Source: UBA5336 sp964412785 | Lineage (GTDB): Bacteria; Pseudomonadota; Alphaproteobacteria; Caulobacterales; Hyphomonadaceae | Assembly: GCA_964412785.1 (NCBI GenBank) | Contig: CAYPQD010000005.1 | Span: 23,293-87,292 of the forward strand | Reading direction: 5' to 3' | Length of the DNA: 64,000 nt | Shown here: positions 52,306 to 60,226 of the stretch, piece by piece | Position numbering within the stretch: position 1 is the stretch's first letter | How the letters are laid out: the number at the start of each line of letters is the position of its first letter | Position numbers and translations under genes: made by a program | Notes under the pieces: generated by a model | Database searches by the model: none | The model's input: only the letters and a program-made list of their open reading frames with translations | What the model was told of the DNA's origin: nothing

Positions 52306-53853
52306 TCAGCCGGTCTCCTCAAAACATTGCGGGGCGTAGGCAAAGGCGGCCGCCGGCACCGGCAGGCCGAATGCGCGCAGCTGGCCGGCCCGGCTCAGCC
52401 GGGCGGCCCCTTCCATGAGGTTCCAGGCGATCTGGCGCACAGTGCGGGCGTCCAGGGGCTCCAGGCATGTGCCGCTGACCCATTCATTGAAGGCGCCCAT
52501 CGCCGGACCGCACCAGATCTGGAAGTCGACCGCGCGCTCGATTACGCCCTCGCGGGCCCATTGCGCCCCATTGAAGAGGTGCCGGCGGGCGACCAGGGCG
52601 AGGCGCTTGTTACCATCGACCGCGGCGCGTTCCGCCTCGCGCGGGTTGGCGATGGCAATATAGGCCTCGGTCGCAGCCCAGGCCGTCTCGAAGGGCTCTC
52701 CCAGCACGTTTTCAACCCAGGCGCGGTCGGCCTCCGGCAGGGTCTCGAAGCTTTCGCCACTGCGATAGAGGGCATGCAGCTTGCGCGCACGCATCGCGAA
52801 CAGCGTGCCGCGTTTCAGCACCTGCACTTCCACCCCCTGCTCGAACATGTCGGCAGCCGGCGCCATCATCGTGTCGGCCGGACCGGCCCGGGCAAGCAAC
52901 TCGCGGCCGGCCAGTGACAGGCCCGATTCCACCGTCGCCTGGTTGACCGAACCGGTGAGCACATAGGCTGCGCCCATCTGGAAGGCGGCGGCGACGGCGT
53001 GCGGCGTCGCGATGCCACCGGCAAGGCCGATGCGGATCGCCCCGGGGTCGATATCATGGGCTCCGGCAACACGCTCGCGCGCGCGCACCAGCGAGGCAAA
53101 CAGGGGCGCGGCCGGGCGCCGGTCGGTATGGCCGCCGCTGTCGGCCTCCGCGGTGATTTCCGCAGCGACCGGCACCCCCGCGGCCAGCTCGGCCTGTCCC
53201 GGATCAAGGCGGCCGGCGGAGACCAGCTCGCGCAGCATCGCCTCCGGCGCAGGCTGCATGAACGCTTCGGCGACCTCGGCCCGCGAGACCTTGGCAAAGA
53301 CATGGTTGGCACGGACAATCGCGCCGTCGGGATCGCGCATGAGACCGGCAGCCGTGTAGCGCACAATCTCCGGCGACAGGCGCATGAAGGCAGACGCGGA
53401 CACCCGGCGCACGCCGCGGCGCAGGAACAGGTCAACCGTGGCGGCCTCCTGCCCGGGATGCTGCGGCGCGTGGATGAGGTTGGCGCCCCAGGCCGGCGCG
53501 CCGGCGCCAAGGGCGGCCTCGATCTCGTCAAGTCCGCGCGCGATCTCGTCCAAGGGCAGGCCGGCGCTGCCATAGAAGCCGAGACAGCCGGCGCGGACTG
53601 CCGCCACCACCATCTGCGGCGTCGCCAGGCCCCGGGCCATCTCGCCGACCACATAGGCAAAGCGCGCGCCATGGGCTTCGCTGAAGGCGCGCTCACCCAG
53701 CCATTCGGGGTAGACCGGCGGCAGGCGCGACCAGTCTGCAGCATCCGGCCCCTCCGGCGGGTGGAACGAGATGGCGTCGCCGCCACGCTGCGGGCAGACA
53801 TGGACCGAGCGCCTCGGCGCGCTGACTGCCTCGATCACCGTGCACGGCTTCAC
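52306..53853 (-). CDS. pfaD: PfaD-like FMN enoyl reductase / 2-nitropropane dioxygenase family
   Basis: 515 residues, the trans-acting enoyl reductase of PUFA-type synthases. FMN-binding TIM-barrel segments are visible: MARGLATPQMVVAAVRAG, GLAGGIATPHAVAAAFQMGAAYVLTGSVNQ, and the C-terminal FNEWVSGTCLEPLDARTVRQIAWNLMEGAARL. GTG start. First gene of the minus-strand pfaD-pfaA-KR-pfaC-like run. The 283 bases upstream (53854-54136) hold no gene and no clear promoter that I can name. Confidence 0.9.
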   Translation of the reverse strand: MKPCTVIEAVSAPRRSVHVCPQRGGDAISFHPPEGPDAADWSRLPPVYPEWLGERAFSEAHGARFAYVVGEMARGLATPQMVVAAVRAGCLGFYGSAGLPLDEIARGLDEIEAALGAGAPAWGANLIHAPQHPGQEAATVDLFLRRGVRRVSASAFMRLSPEIVRYTAAGLMRDPDGAIVRANHVFAKVSRAEVAEAFMQPAPEAMLRELVSAGRLDPGQAELAAGVPVAAEITAEADSGGHTDRRPAAPLFASLVRARERVAGAHDIDPGAIRIGLAGGIATPHAVAAAFQMGAAYVLTGSVNQATVESGLSLAGRELLARAGPADTMMAPAADMFEQGVEVQVLKRGTLFAMRARKLHALYRSGESFETLPEADRAWVENVLGEPFETAWAATEAYIAIANPREAERAAVDGNKRLALVARRHLFNGAQWAREGVIERAVDFQIWCGPAMGAFNEWVSGTCLEPLDARTVRQIAWNLMEGAARLSRAGQLRAFGLPVPAAAFAYAPQCFEETG

Positions 53854-54136
53854 CTCTGCCCGCCCTCTCGCTTGGACCTACAGGACTGTCGACTCGCCCC
53901 ACTACCATTCAACTGCCCGCCATGAGGGCTGGCAAGCCACTTACGGGAAGTTGTCCCTCACTCGCCCGGTGGTAGAGCAGAACAAGTCCGGTACGGGGCC
54001 GGCCCTGTTGTCTCTCCACACTCCTGCGATCATGCAGGGCAGGCGAAGACGCGCCAGCCTGCTGGCCTTTCGCAATGTTTCCCCTGTTTTGCGCGCCAGC
54101 CGGAACGGAATGGCTTCGGCGGTGCCGCCGATGGGC

Positions 54137-54490
54137 TCAGGACCCGGACAGGGCTGCGACGATGGCGCGCAGGAGGGCGTCCTTCTGCTGCACCGATTTT
54201 GGCAACTGGTCGAACGGCACGAGGTCGGGATGGGTTTTCTTCGCCGGGTCCTTGACCGGCCCGAAGGTCCAGCCCGCCTCCCGCTTCTGCCCGGCCCACT
54301 GGTCATGCTGCTTCGGGTCGTCATCACCGGGATTGGCCAGCGCGTGGCGGACGCTCGCCTCGGTCGAAGCCCGGTCTTCATCGCTGGCCTCATCCCAAGG
54401 CGCATAGCCCGGCTCGCCATTGGCCCTTGACCATGCGCTCAGGGCCTCGTGGACAACGCGCGCGATCCTTTCCAGTTCGGCCTGGGTCAT
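54137..54490 (-). CDS. Stand-alone RyR-domain protein
   Basis: 117 residues. The C-terminal half reads WTFGPVKDPAKKTHPDLVPF then DQLPKSVQQKDALLRAIVAAL, a clear match to the ryanodine-receptor (RyR) repeat that also occurs in bacteria. The N-terminal part is a helical MTQAELERIARVVHEALSAW. No membrane segment. Bacterial RyR proteins have no settled function. Neighbours are apaG (downstream) and the Pfa locus. Confidence 0.85.
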   Translation of the reverse strand: MTQAELERIARVVHEALSAWSRANGEPGYAPWDEASDEDRASTEASVRHALANPGDDDPKQHDQWAGQKREAGWTFGPVKDPAKKTHPDLVPFDQLPKSVQQKDALLRAIVAALSGS

Positions 54491-54547
54491 GGCGAGGTGC
54501 TCCTTGTCAAACCTATCGGGACACGCCTTGCGATGGCTGGCAAGCCC

Positions 54548-54958
54548 TCAACTCGGGCGTGAGCGCTCGAACGGGGAGTCGAGCGAGAAATGCGGAATGG
54601 TGGCACTGAGCGTCGAGCCATCCGGTGCCACCAGGTCATAGCGGCCGCCCATCACACCGGACGGAGCGGCGAGCGGCGCGCCGGACGTATAGCGAAAGCG
54701 TTCGCCCGGCCCGATCACGGGCTGCTGGCCGACCACGCCCTCGCCATCGACCGACTGGCGTCGGCCAAGGGAGTCGATGATCAGCCAGTGGCGGGAGACA
54801 AGCTGCCAGGGTGTGGTGGTGGTGTTCTCGATCTCCACTGTATAGGCCCAGACGAAGCGCCCGCGGCCGGGCTCGGATTCGTCATGCAGGAATTTTGGCC
54901 GGACCCGGACGATGACGCCGTCGGTCTCGGCCTCATAAAGGGGAAGCTCGCCAGCCAT
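54548..54958 (-). CDS. apaG: ApaG domain protein
   Basis: 136 residues, fibronectin-III-like fold of the ApaG family: VWAYTVEIENTTTTPWQLVSRHWLI, VDGEGVVGQQPVIGPGERFRYTSG, and GVMGGRYDLV. Linked to Co/Mg resistance and diadenosine polyphosphate metabolism in enterobacteria; biochemical role unclear. Lies four bases after metZ, so cotranscribed; this pairing is common in Alphaproteobacteria. Confidence 0.93.
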   Translation of the reverse strand: MAGELPLYEAETDGVIVRVRPKFLHDESEPGRGRFVWAYTVEIENTTTTPWQLVSRHWLIIDSLGRRQSVDGEGVVGQQPVIGPGERFRYTSGAPLAAPSGVMGGRYDLVAPDGSTLSATIPHFSLDSPFERSRPS

Positions 54959-54962
54959 TGTC

Positions 54963-56165
54963 TCACCCCTCCGCCAGCGCCGCGGTGAGGTCGGCGGCGA
55001 GATCATCGGCATCTTCCAGGCCGACCGACAGCCGGATCCAGCGCGCGTCCAGGCCAATATCGGCGCGTTCCTGATCGCTCAGTGTCCGGTGGGTTGTCGA
55101 CGCCGGGTGGCAGGCGAGCGACTTGGTGTCTCCGAGATTGTTCGAGATATCAATGAGCTCCAGCGCATTCAGCACCCTGAAGGCCGCCTCGCGCCCGCCC
55201 TTGACCGCGAACGCAATGAGGGTGCCGCCGGCTGACATCTGTCGCGCGTGGACGCCATGGTGGGGATGGTCTGGGCGACCCGGATAGCGCACGGCTTCAA
55301 CCTTCGGATGGGCTGCGATCGTCTCAGCCAGCGCGGCCGCCGTCGCCGAGGCGTGGTTGACCCGCAGCGCCAGGGTGTCGAGGCCCTTGAGCACCACCCA
55401 GGCATTGAAGGGCGATGCGGCAGGGCCGGTGTGGCGCAGATACGGATCGACATGCTCCTCGATCCAGGCCGCGTCGCTGAGGATGGCACCGGCCAGCACC
55501 CTGCCATGGCCGTCCATGTGCTTGGTCGCGGAATAGACCGAGACATCGGCGCCGAACTCGAAGGGACGCTGCAGCACCGGCGTGGCAAAGACATTGTCGA
55601 CGATGAGCCGCGCGCCGGCGCTGCGGGCCAGCTCGGCGACTGCGGCGAGGTCGACCGCATCGAGTAGCGGGTTGGACGGGCTTTCCACCAGGACGAGCCT
55701 TGCCGGCCGCGACAGGGCCTGCGCCCAGGCGTCGAGGTCAGCGCCATCGACGAACTCCGTTTCGATCCCGTAGCGCGGCATCAGCGTGCCGACAATCCAG
55801 CGACACGAGCCGAACAGCGCCTTCGCCGCCACCACCCGGTCACCGGCCCGGCAGGGTGCCATCAGCGCCGAGGAGATCGCCCCCATTCCGCTGGCCGTCA
55901 CGCGGCATGCCTGCGCCCCCTCGATCGCGGCAAGGCGCTCCTGCAGCATTGCGACCGTCGGGTTGGCATAGCGCGAATAGACATAGCCTGGCTCGTCGCC
56001 GGCCATGCGCGCGGCGGCCTGCTCGGCGCTGTCATAAGCGTACCCCGAAGTCAGGTAGATCGCTTCTGAGGTCTCACCGTGGGACGAGCGGTGAAGGCCG
56101 GCGCGGACCAGCCGTGTTGCCGGACGCCATCCCCCTGCCCCACCCTTCTCCGGCGACTTGGCCAT
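54963..56165 (-). CDS. metZ: O-succinylhomoserine sulfhydrylase
   Basis: 400-residue Cys/Met-metabolism PLP enzyme. The PLP lysine is in SVYSATKHMDGHG; YSRYANPTV, GMGAISSALMA and LVLVESPSNPLLD are conserved. It makes homocysteine directly from O-succinylhomoserine and sulfide. I use the ATG at 56165 (MAKSPEKGG) rather than a TTG six codons upstream. Divergent from the dCTP-deaminase-like gene with a 63-base shared promoter region. Confidence 0.92.
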   Translation of the reverse strand: MAKSPEKGGAGGWRPATRLVRAGLHRSSHGETSEAIYLTSGYAYDSAEQAAARMAGDEPGYVYSRYANPTVAMLQERLAAIEGAQACRVTASGMGAISSALMAPCRAGDRVVAAKALFGSCRWIVGTLMPRYGIETEFVDGADLDAWAQALSRPARLVLVESPSNPLLDAVDLAAVAELARSAGARLIVDNVFATPVLQRPFEFGADVSVYSATKHMDGHGRVLAGAILSDAAWIEEHVDPYLRHTGPAASPFNAWVVLKGLDTLALRVNHASATAAALAETIAAHPKVEAVRYPGRPDHPHHGVHARQMSAGGTLIAFAVKGGREAAFRVLNALELIDISNNLGDTKSLACHPASTTHRTLSDQERADIGLDARWIRLSVGLEDADDLAADLTAALAEG

Positions 56166-56228
56166 GGCGCGTATCCTTTGCAACTCTCGCCGACGGTCTT
56201 AAGGCTGTCGCGGGAAAGGGATCAAGTG

Positions 56229-57242
56229 ATGTCCGACGCGCGCGGTGTTCTTCCGGATACGGACCTGCAGGCGCTCGCCGCCTGCGGTGCGATCATGGCG
56301 GACCGGGCGATCGACCCGGCGCAGGTGCAGCCGGCGAGCCTCGACCTGCGCCTGGCCGATGATGTCTATCGCATCCGCGCCAGTTTCCTGCCCGGCCGCG
56401 GGCGAAGTGTCGGCCGGGTGCTGCACGAAGGCGATCTGCAGATGCACCGCATGGACCTCGGCCGCGGCGCCGTGCTGGAGACCGGCTGCGTCTATATCGC
56501 GCTGCTGCAGGAGCGCCTCGACCTGCCGAAGGGGCTCGCCGGCAAGGCCAATCCGAAAAGCTCCACCGGCCGGCTCGATGTGTTCACCCGGGTCGTCACC
56601 GACGGGGCAAGCGCCTTTGATGCGATCCCGGACGGCTATGGCGGGCCGCTTTACCTTGAGATCAGCCCGCGCACCTTCTCGGTGCTGGCCCGCGAGGGCG
56701 ACCGGCTGGCGCAGCTGCGCCTTCGGCGTGGCCCGCTCTGCGTCCTGCGCGAGCAGGTCTTCAGCGTCGATCTTACCGCCGGAGCCGCTCCCTGCGGCTG
56801 GCGCGCGCGCCGCCATGCCGGCGTCGTCGACCTGCAGAAGGTCGGCAAGCATGCAATCGACGACTACTGGGAACCGGTCCGTCCCCAGCGCGGCAGGCTG
56901 GTCTTGCAACCGGACGAATTCTACATTCTCGCATCGCGCGGGCCGGTGAAGGTGCCGCTCGGCCAGGCCGCCGAGATGGCGCCGATCGCGCCTGAGCTCG
57001 GTGAGTTCCGCGCCCATTATGCCGGATTCTTCGACCCCGGCTTTGGCCTTAATGATGGCGGCAGCCGGGCCGTCCTGGAAGTACGCACCCGCGATGTGCC
57101 CTTCATTGTCGAGGACGGCCAGCCGGTCGGCCGGCTGGTCTATGAAGCCATGGCGGCGCGGCCCCGGACCGCCTATGGCGGCACCGGCAGCCATTACCAG
57201 GGCCAGGCGCTGAAGCTTTCGAAGCACTTTGCCGAGGGCTGA
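56229..57242 (+). CDS. 2'-deoxycytidine 5'-triphosphate deaminase family protein
   Basis: 337 residues, the long two-module DCD/dUTPase-like form found in Alphaproteobacteria. VQPASLDLRLADDVYRIRASFLPG and KGLAGKANPKSSTGRLDVFTRVVTDG are the first-module active-site motifs. The second half repeats the fold (FRAHYAGFFDPGFG). Likely deaminates dCTP to dUTP for dTTP supply. Start ATG at 56229 follows AAAGGGATC. Confidence 0.92.
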   Translation: MSDARGVLPDTDLQALAACGAIMADRAIDPAQVQPASLDLRLADDVYRIRASFLPGRGRSVGRVLHEGDLQMHRMDLGRGAVLETGCVYIALLQERLDLPKGLAGKANPKSSTGRLDVFTRVVTDGASAFDAIPDGYGGPLYLEISPRTFSVLAREGDRLAQLRLRRGPLCVLREQVFSVDLTAGAAPCGWRARRHAGVVDLQKVGKHAIDDYWEPVRPQRGRLVLQPDEFYILASRGPVKVPLGQAAEMAPIAPELGEFRAHYAGFFDPGFGLNDGGSRAVLEVRTRDVPFIVEDGQPVGRLVYEAMAARPRTAYGGTGSHYQGQALKLSKHFAEG

Positions 57243-57249
57243 AGGCGTG

Positions 57250-57684
57250 ATGGCCGGACGCAAGCGCACCCTCCTGGAAGTCGCCGGCCTCGCCGGACTG
57301 CTGGCGCTCGCGGTGTTCGTGTTGCAGTGGCTGGAGTTCCGCTATCTCGCCCGTCTCCATTCGCTCGAGGTCGCGACCGTCCTCGCCGCGCTCGCCTTCC
57401 TCGCCGCGGGCATCTGGATCGGCCGCGCCAGCCTTGCCCGGCCCTCCGCCGGAAGCCCCGCTGGCCCGAACACGGCGGCGCAGAGGGCCTTCGACCTCAC
57501 TCCGCGCGAGTTGGCCATCCTGGAACAGCTCGCCGAGGGGCTCTCCAACAAGCAGATCGCGCGCCGGCTCAGCATCTCGCCGAACACGGTGAAGACCCAC
57601 ATCGCCCGCATCCTGAGGAAGCTCGGCGCGGACAACCGGACACGGGCCGTCACCATTGCCCGCGAGTTCAGCCTGCTGCCCTGA
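57250..57684 (+). CDS. Membrane-anchored LuxR-type HTH regulator
   Basis: 144 residues. Two N-terminal spans (LLEVAGLAGLLALAVFVLQWL and VATVLAALAFLAAGIWIG), then a LuxR/FixJ-type DNA-binding domain: LTPRELAILEQLAEGLSNKQIARRLSIS with NTVKTHIARILRKLG. There is no receiver or sensor domain. Directly precedes a DUF4199 gene, its probable target or partner. Confidence 0.88.
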   Translation: MAGRKRTLLEVAGLAGLLALAVFVLQWLEFRYLARLHSLEVATVLAALAFLAAGIWIGRASLARPSAGSPAGPNTAAQRAFDLTPRELAILEQLAEGLSNKQIARRLSISPNTVKTHIARILRKLGADNRTRAVTIAREFSLLP

Positions 57685-57707
57685 CCGGGTGAGACCGGGT
57701 CACCCGG
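57685..57707 (+). other. Hairpin between the LuxR gene and DUF4199 gene
   Basis: CCGGGTGA (57685-57692) pairs with TCACCCGG (57700-57707) across a 7-base loop, right after the stop codon. No T-run follows, so it is at best a weak terminator. It could equally be a regulator-binding dyad. Confidence 0.35.
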
Positions 57708-57801
57708 ATGGGTGAACCGGCCGGCGAGTGGCGAAACGGTCGGTGACGGGCGGGCGGTTCGGGGCCAGAATGGCGCCACGTCATCAAGGGAGACCTTCCG
57801 C

Positions 57802-58317
57802 ATGCTTCGCTATGCCCTGATCTTCGGCCTGCCGGCCGGGCTCGTCACCATTTCCATCATGACCGCGTCCATGGCCCTTGGCGGGCCGTCAGACGAGGTG
57901 TTCGGCTACCTCGTGATGCTTGTCGCGCTCCTCCTCATCTATCTGGGCGTGCGGCGTTACCGCGACCGGGAACTGGGCGGGGTGATCGGCTTTGGCCGCG
58001 CGCTCGGGCTTGGCCTGCTGATGGCGGTTGTCGCGGGCGTTGCCTATGCGATCGCCTGGGAGGCCTATATCGCCGTCTCCGGCCACGATTTCTTCAACGA
58101 GTATGCCGCCTCGGTAATCGAGACGATGCGCGCGGCGGGCCGCAGCGCCGAGGAGATCGCCGCGCAGGAAGCGCGCATCGAAGGCATCCGCGCGGCCTAT
58201 GCCAATCCCGTGCTTCGGTTCCTGATCACGCTGACCGAGATCGTGCCGGTCGGCGTCATTGTCGCCCTGGTCTCCGCGGCGCTCGTGCGCACCCGCCCGG
58301 TGCGGGGCGGCGCTTGA
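57802..58317 (+). CDS. DUF4199 family membrane protein
   Basis: 171 residues with four spans: MLRYALIFGLPAGLVTISIM, FGYLVMLVALLLIYLGV, ALGLGLLMAVVAGVAYAIAW, and a C-terminal LITLTEIVPVGVIVALVSAAL. A long extracytoplasmic segment lies between the last two. DUF4199 proteins have no known function. Ribosome site AAGGGAGA lies nine bases before the ATG. Probably controlled by the membrane-bound LuxR-type protein upstream. Confidence 0.85.
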   Translation: MLRYALIFGLPAGLVTISIMTASMALGGPSDEVFGYLVMLVALLLIYLGVRRYRDRELGGVIGFGRALGLGLLMAVVAGVAYAIAWEAYIAVSGHDFFNEYAASVIETMRAAGRSAEEIAAQEARIEGIRAAYANPVLRFLITLTEIVPVGVIVALVSAALVRTRPVRGGA

Positions 58318-58395
58318 GGTGTTTCCGCCAGCACCTGCGACGCCCGAGGGGGCGCTTGGCAGGCTGGGCGGCATTTCGGGGGGGCTGGACCCGCG

Positions 58396-58764
58396 TCAGG
58401 ACGTGTCGGCGATGGTCGGCCGGACCACACCGTCCGGCCGGTCATGCCGCGGGATCGCGGCGAGCCAGGCGGGGTGCGCGGGTCGGCGTGCCGGAAGGCC
58501 GGGCACGGCTTCGCCCAGAAGGTCGATGCGCCGGCGCCAGTCGGGCGCGCGCAGGGCGGCGAGGGCGTCCTGCCAGCCGGCGGGCTCCTCGGGATAGAGG
58601 TCGAGGAAGAGGCGGCCGCGCAGGTCGAAGCAGATCCAGCCCTTGCGCCCCTCGGCCAGCGCCTGCCGGATTTCCGGGATGATCCGGATGATCTCGCACA
58701 CCAGCACCGGCCAGTAGAGGACCGGCACGAGGGTGAAGAGCGTACGGATTTCTGCAGGCGTCAT
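58396..58764 (-). CDS. Hypothetical protein near ftsY
   Basis: 122 residues: an N-terminal hydrophobic stretch (IRTLFTLVPVLYWPVLVCEIIRI), then a basic soluble part with DLRGRLFLDLYPEEPAGW and DWRRRIDLLGEAVPGLP. No family recognised. The ATG at 58764 fits the change in composition. A terminator-like hairpin separates it from ftsY, so it is likely transcribed on its own. Confidence 0.6.
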   Translation of the reverse strand: MTPAEIRTLFTLVPVLYWPVLVCEIIRIIPEIRQALAEGRKGWICFDLRGRLFLDLYPEEPAGWQDALAALRAPDWRRRIDLLGEAVPGLPARRPAHPAWLAAIPRHDRPDGVVRPTIADTS

Positions 58765-58878
58765 GACGGGTGTTATAGACCCGCCGCGAACGCGGTCGGA
58801 CAGGGCACGGCCTATCCCCGGCGCATCGCGGGTCGGTGACGCTACATCTCGCGAACCATTGCGACGCGGCGAGAGCGC

Positions 58879-58900
58879 AAAAAACCACCGCTCAGGCGGC
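58879..58900 (-). terminator. Probable intrinsic terminator after ftsY
   Basis: Read on the minus strand, GCCGC-CTGA-GCGGT is followed after two bases by six T residues, 22 bases past the ftsY stop. The stem is short (five pairs, one G-T) but the T-run and position fit termination of the mtaB-ftsY transcript. Confidence 0.55.
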
Positions 58901-58921
58901 TCAAATTCGAATAACAAGGGT

Positions 58922-60226
58922 CTAGGCGACCCGCTCATCCAGGCCGACCAGCGCCCGGGCGAAGGCGTCAGCGGAGAAGGGATGAAGGTCTTCGGCCCGT
59001 TCGCCAACGCCGACAAAATGGATCGGCAGGTCATAGGCGTCCGCGATCGCCACCAGCACGCCGCCCTTCGCCGTGCCGTCGAGCTTGGTCATGACAAGGC
59101 CTGTCACGCCGGCGGTGTGACGGAAGGCTTCCACCTGGGAAAGCGCGTTCTGGCCAACGGTGGCGTCGAGGACGAGGATCACATCGTGCGGCGCGCCGGC
59201 GTCGAGCTTGCGGCAGACGCGGACGATCTTGGCGAGTTCGGCCATCAGTTCGCTCTTGTTCTGCAGCCGTCCCGCCGTGTCGACAAGCACGAGGTCGAGA
59301 CCCTCGCGCCGCGCACGCTCGACCGCCTCGAAGACGAGCCCGGCAGCATCCGCGCCCGTTGCCTTGGACATCACCGGGATGCCTGCGCGCTCGCCCCAGA
59401 CGGTAAGCTGTTCGATCGCGGCCGCGCGGAAGGTGTCGCCGGCGACCAGCAGTGCCTTCGCCCCCTCAGCCTGTAGGCGCGCGGCGATCTTGCCGATCGT
59501 GGTGGTCTTGCCCGAACCATTGACGCCGACGAAGAGGACCACGCGCGGACGCGGCCCGTCAGAGAAGTCCACCACCTGCTGGCGCGGACGCAGGACATCG
59601 GCGACCTCGCTGGCGAGGGCCTCGCGGATTTCGCTGTCGCTGACCTCCCTGTCAAAGCGGTCGCGCGCCAGACTGGCGGTCACCCGGCCGGCGACACGGG
59701 CACCGAGATCGGAACTGATCAGGAGGTCCTCCAGCGCCTCCAGTGTCTCGTCATCGAGCTTGCGCCTGGTGAAGACGCCGGTGATGCCGTCGGCCAGCCG
59801 CGAGGATGAGCGGCTGAGGCCGCGTGTCAGCCGGCCGAGGAAGCCGGGCTTGCGTGTCTCTGCGAGGGGGTCGGGCTGCGGGGCGGCCTCCGGCTCAGGC
59901 GCCGGCGCGGGTTCCAGAACGGCTTGGCCATCGGCGGGCGGCTCCGTCTCGTGAGCAGGATCAGGAGCGGGATCGGGGCGTGGTCCCTCGACCGGCGCCA
60001 CCTCGTCAGCCGGAGGCTCAGGCTCCGGCGGGCCGCCGGGATCGGGGGCGATGAGCGGCGCCTCCAGGTCCGGGGCTTGCCGCAGCCGTGCGATTTCGGC
60101 GACCGGTTCATGGACGGTTGCAGCTTCCGGTTCGGCAACGTCCACGCTCCCTGCCCCGGCCTCGATGGCGCGGCCGGCCTCTTCCAGCTCCTGCTTTTTC
60201 TTGTTCTTGCCAAACCAGAGGATCAT
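58922..60226 (-). CDS. ftsY: Signal recognition particle receptor FtsY
   Basis: 434-residue SRP GTPase. The first 135 residues are an acidic, proline-rich A domain, followed by the N domain and the G domain with GVNGSGKTTTIGKIA, DTAGRLQNKSELM and TKLDGTAKGG. It docks ribosome-SRP complexes at the membrane, and is important for inserting antenna and reaction-centre proteins. ATG overlaps the mtaB stop. Confidence 0.97.
   Translation of the reverse strand: MILWFGKNKKKQELEEAGRAIEAGAGSVDVAEPEAATVHEPVAEIARLRQAPDLEAPLIAPDPGGPPEPEPPADEVAPVEGPRPDPAPDPAHETEPPADGQAVLEPAPAPEPEAAPQPDPLAETRKPGFLGRLTRGLSRSSSRLADGITGVFTRRKLDDETLEALEDLLISSDLGARVAGRVTASLARDRFDREVSDSEIREALASEVADVLRPRQQVVDFSDGPRPRVVLFVGVNGSGKTTTIGKIAARLQAEGAKALLVAGDTFRAAAIEQLTVWGERAGIPVMSKATGADAAGLVFEAVERARREGLDLVLVDTAGRLQNKSELMAELAKIVRVCRKLDAGAPHDVILVLDATVGQNALSQVEAFRHTAGVTGLVMTKLDGTAKGGVLVAIADAYDLPIHFVGVGERAEDLHPFSADAFARALVGLDERVA

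Noticed and set aside
49642..52917. A 1091-codon plus-strand frame opposite pfaA and pfaD
   Set aside because: Antisense shadow spanning two genes with no domain; pfaA and pfaD both have full motifs.
53920..54550. Repeated GGCTGGCAAGCC words near 53930 and 54535
   Set aside because: Only about 12 bases are shared and no longer repeat surrounds them; not enough for an element.
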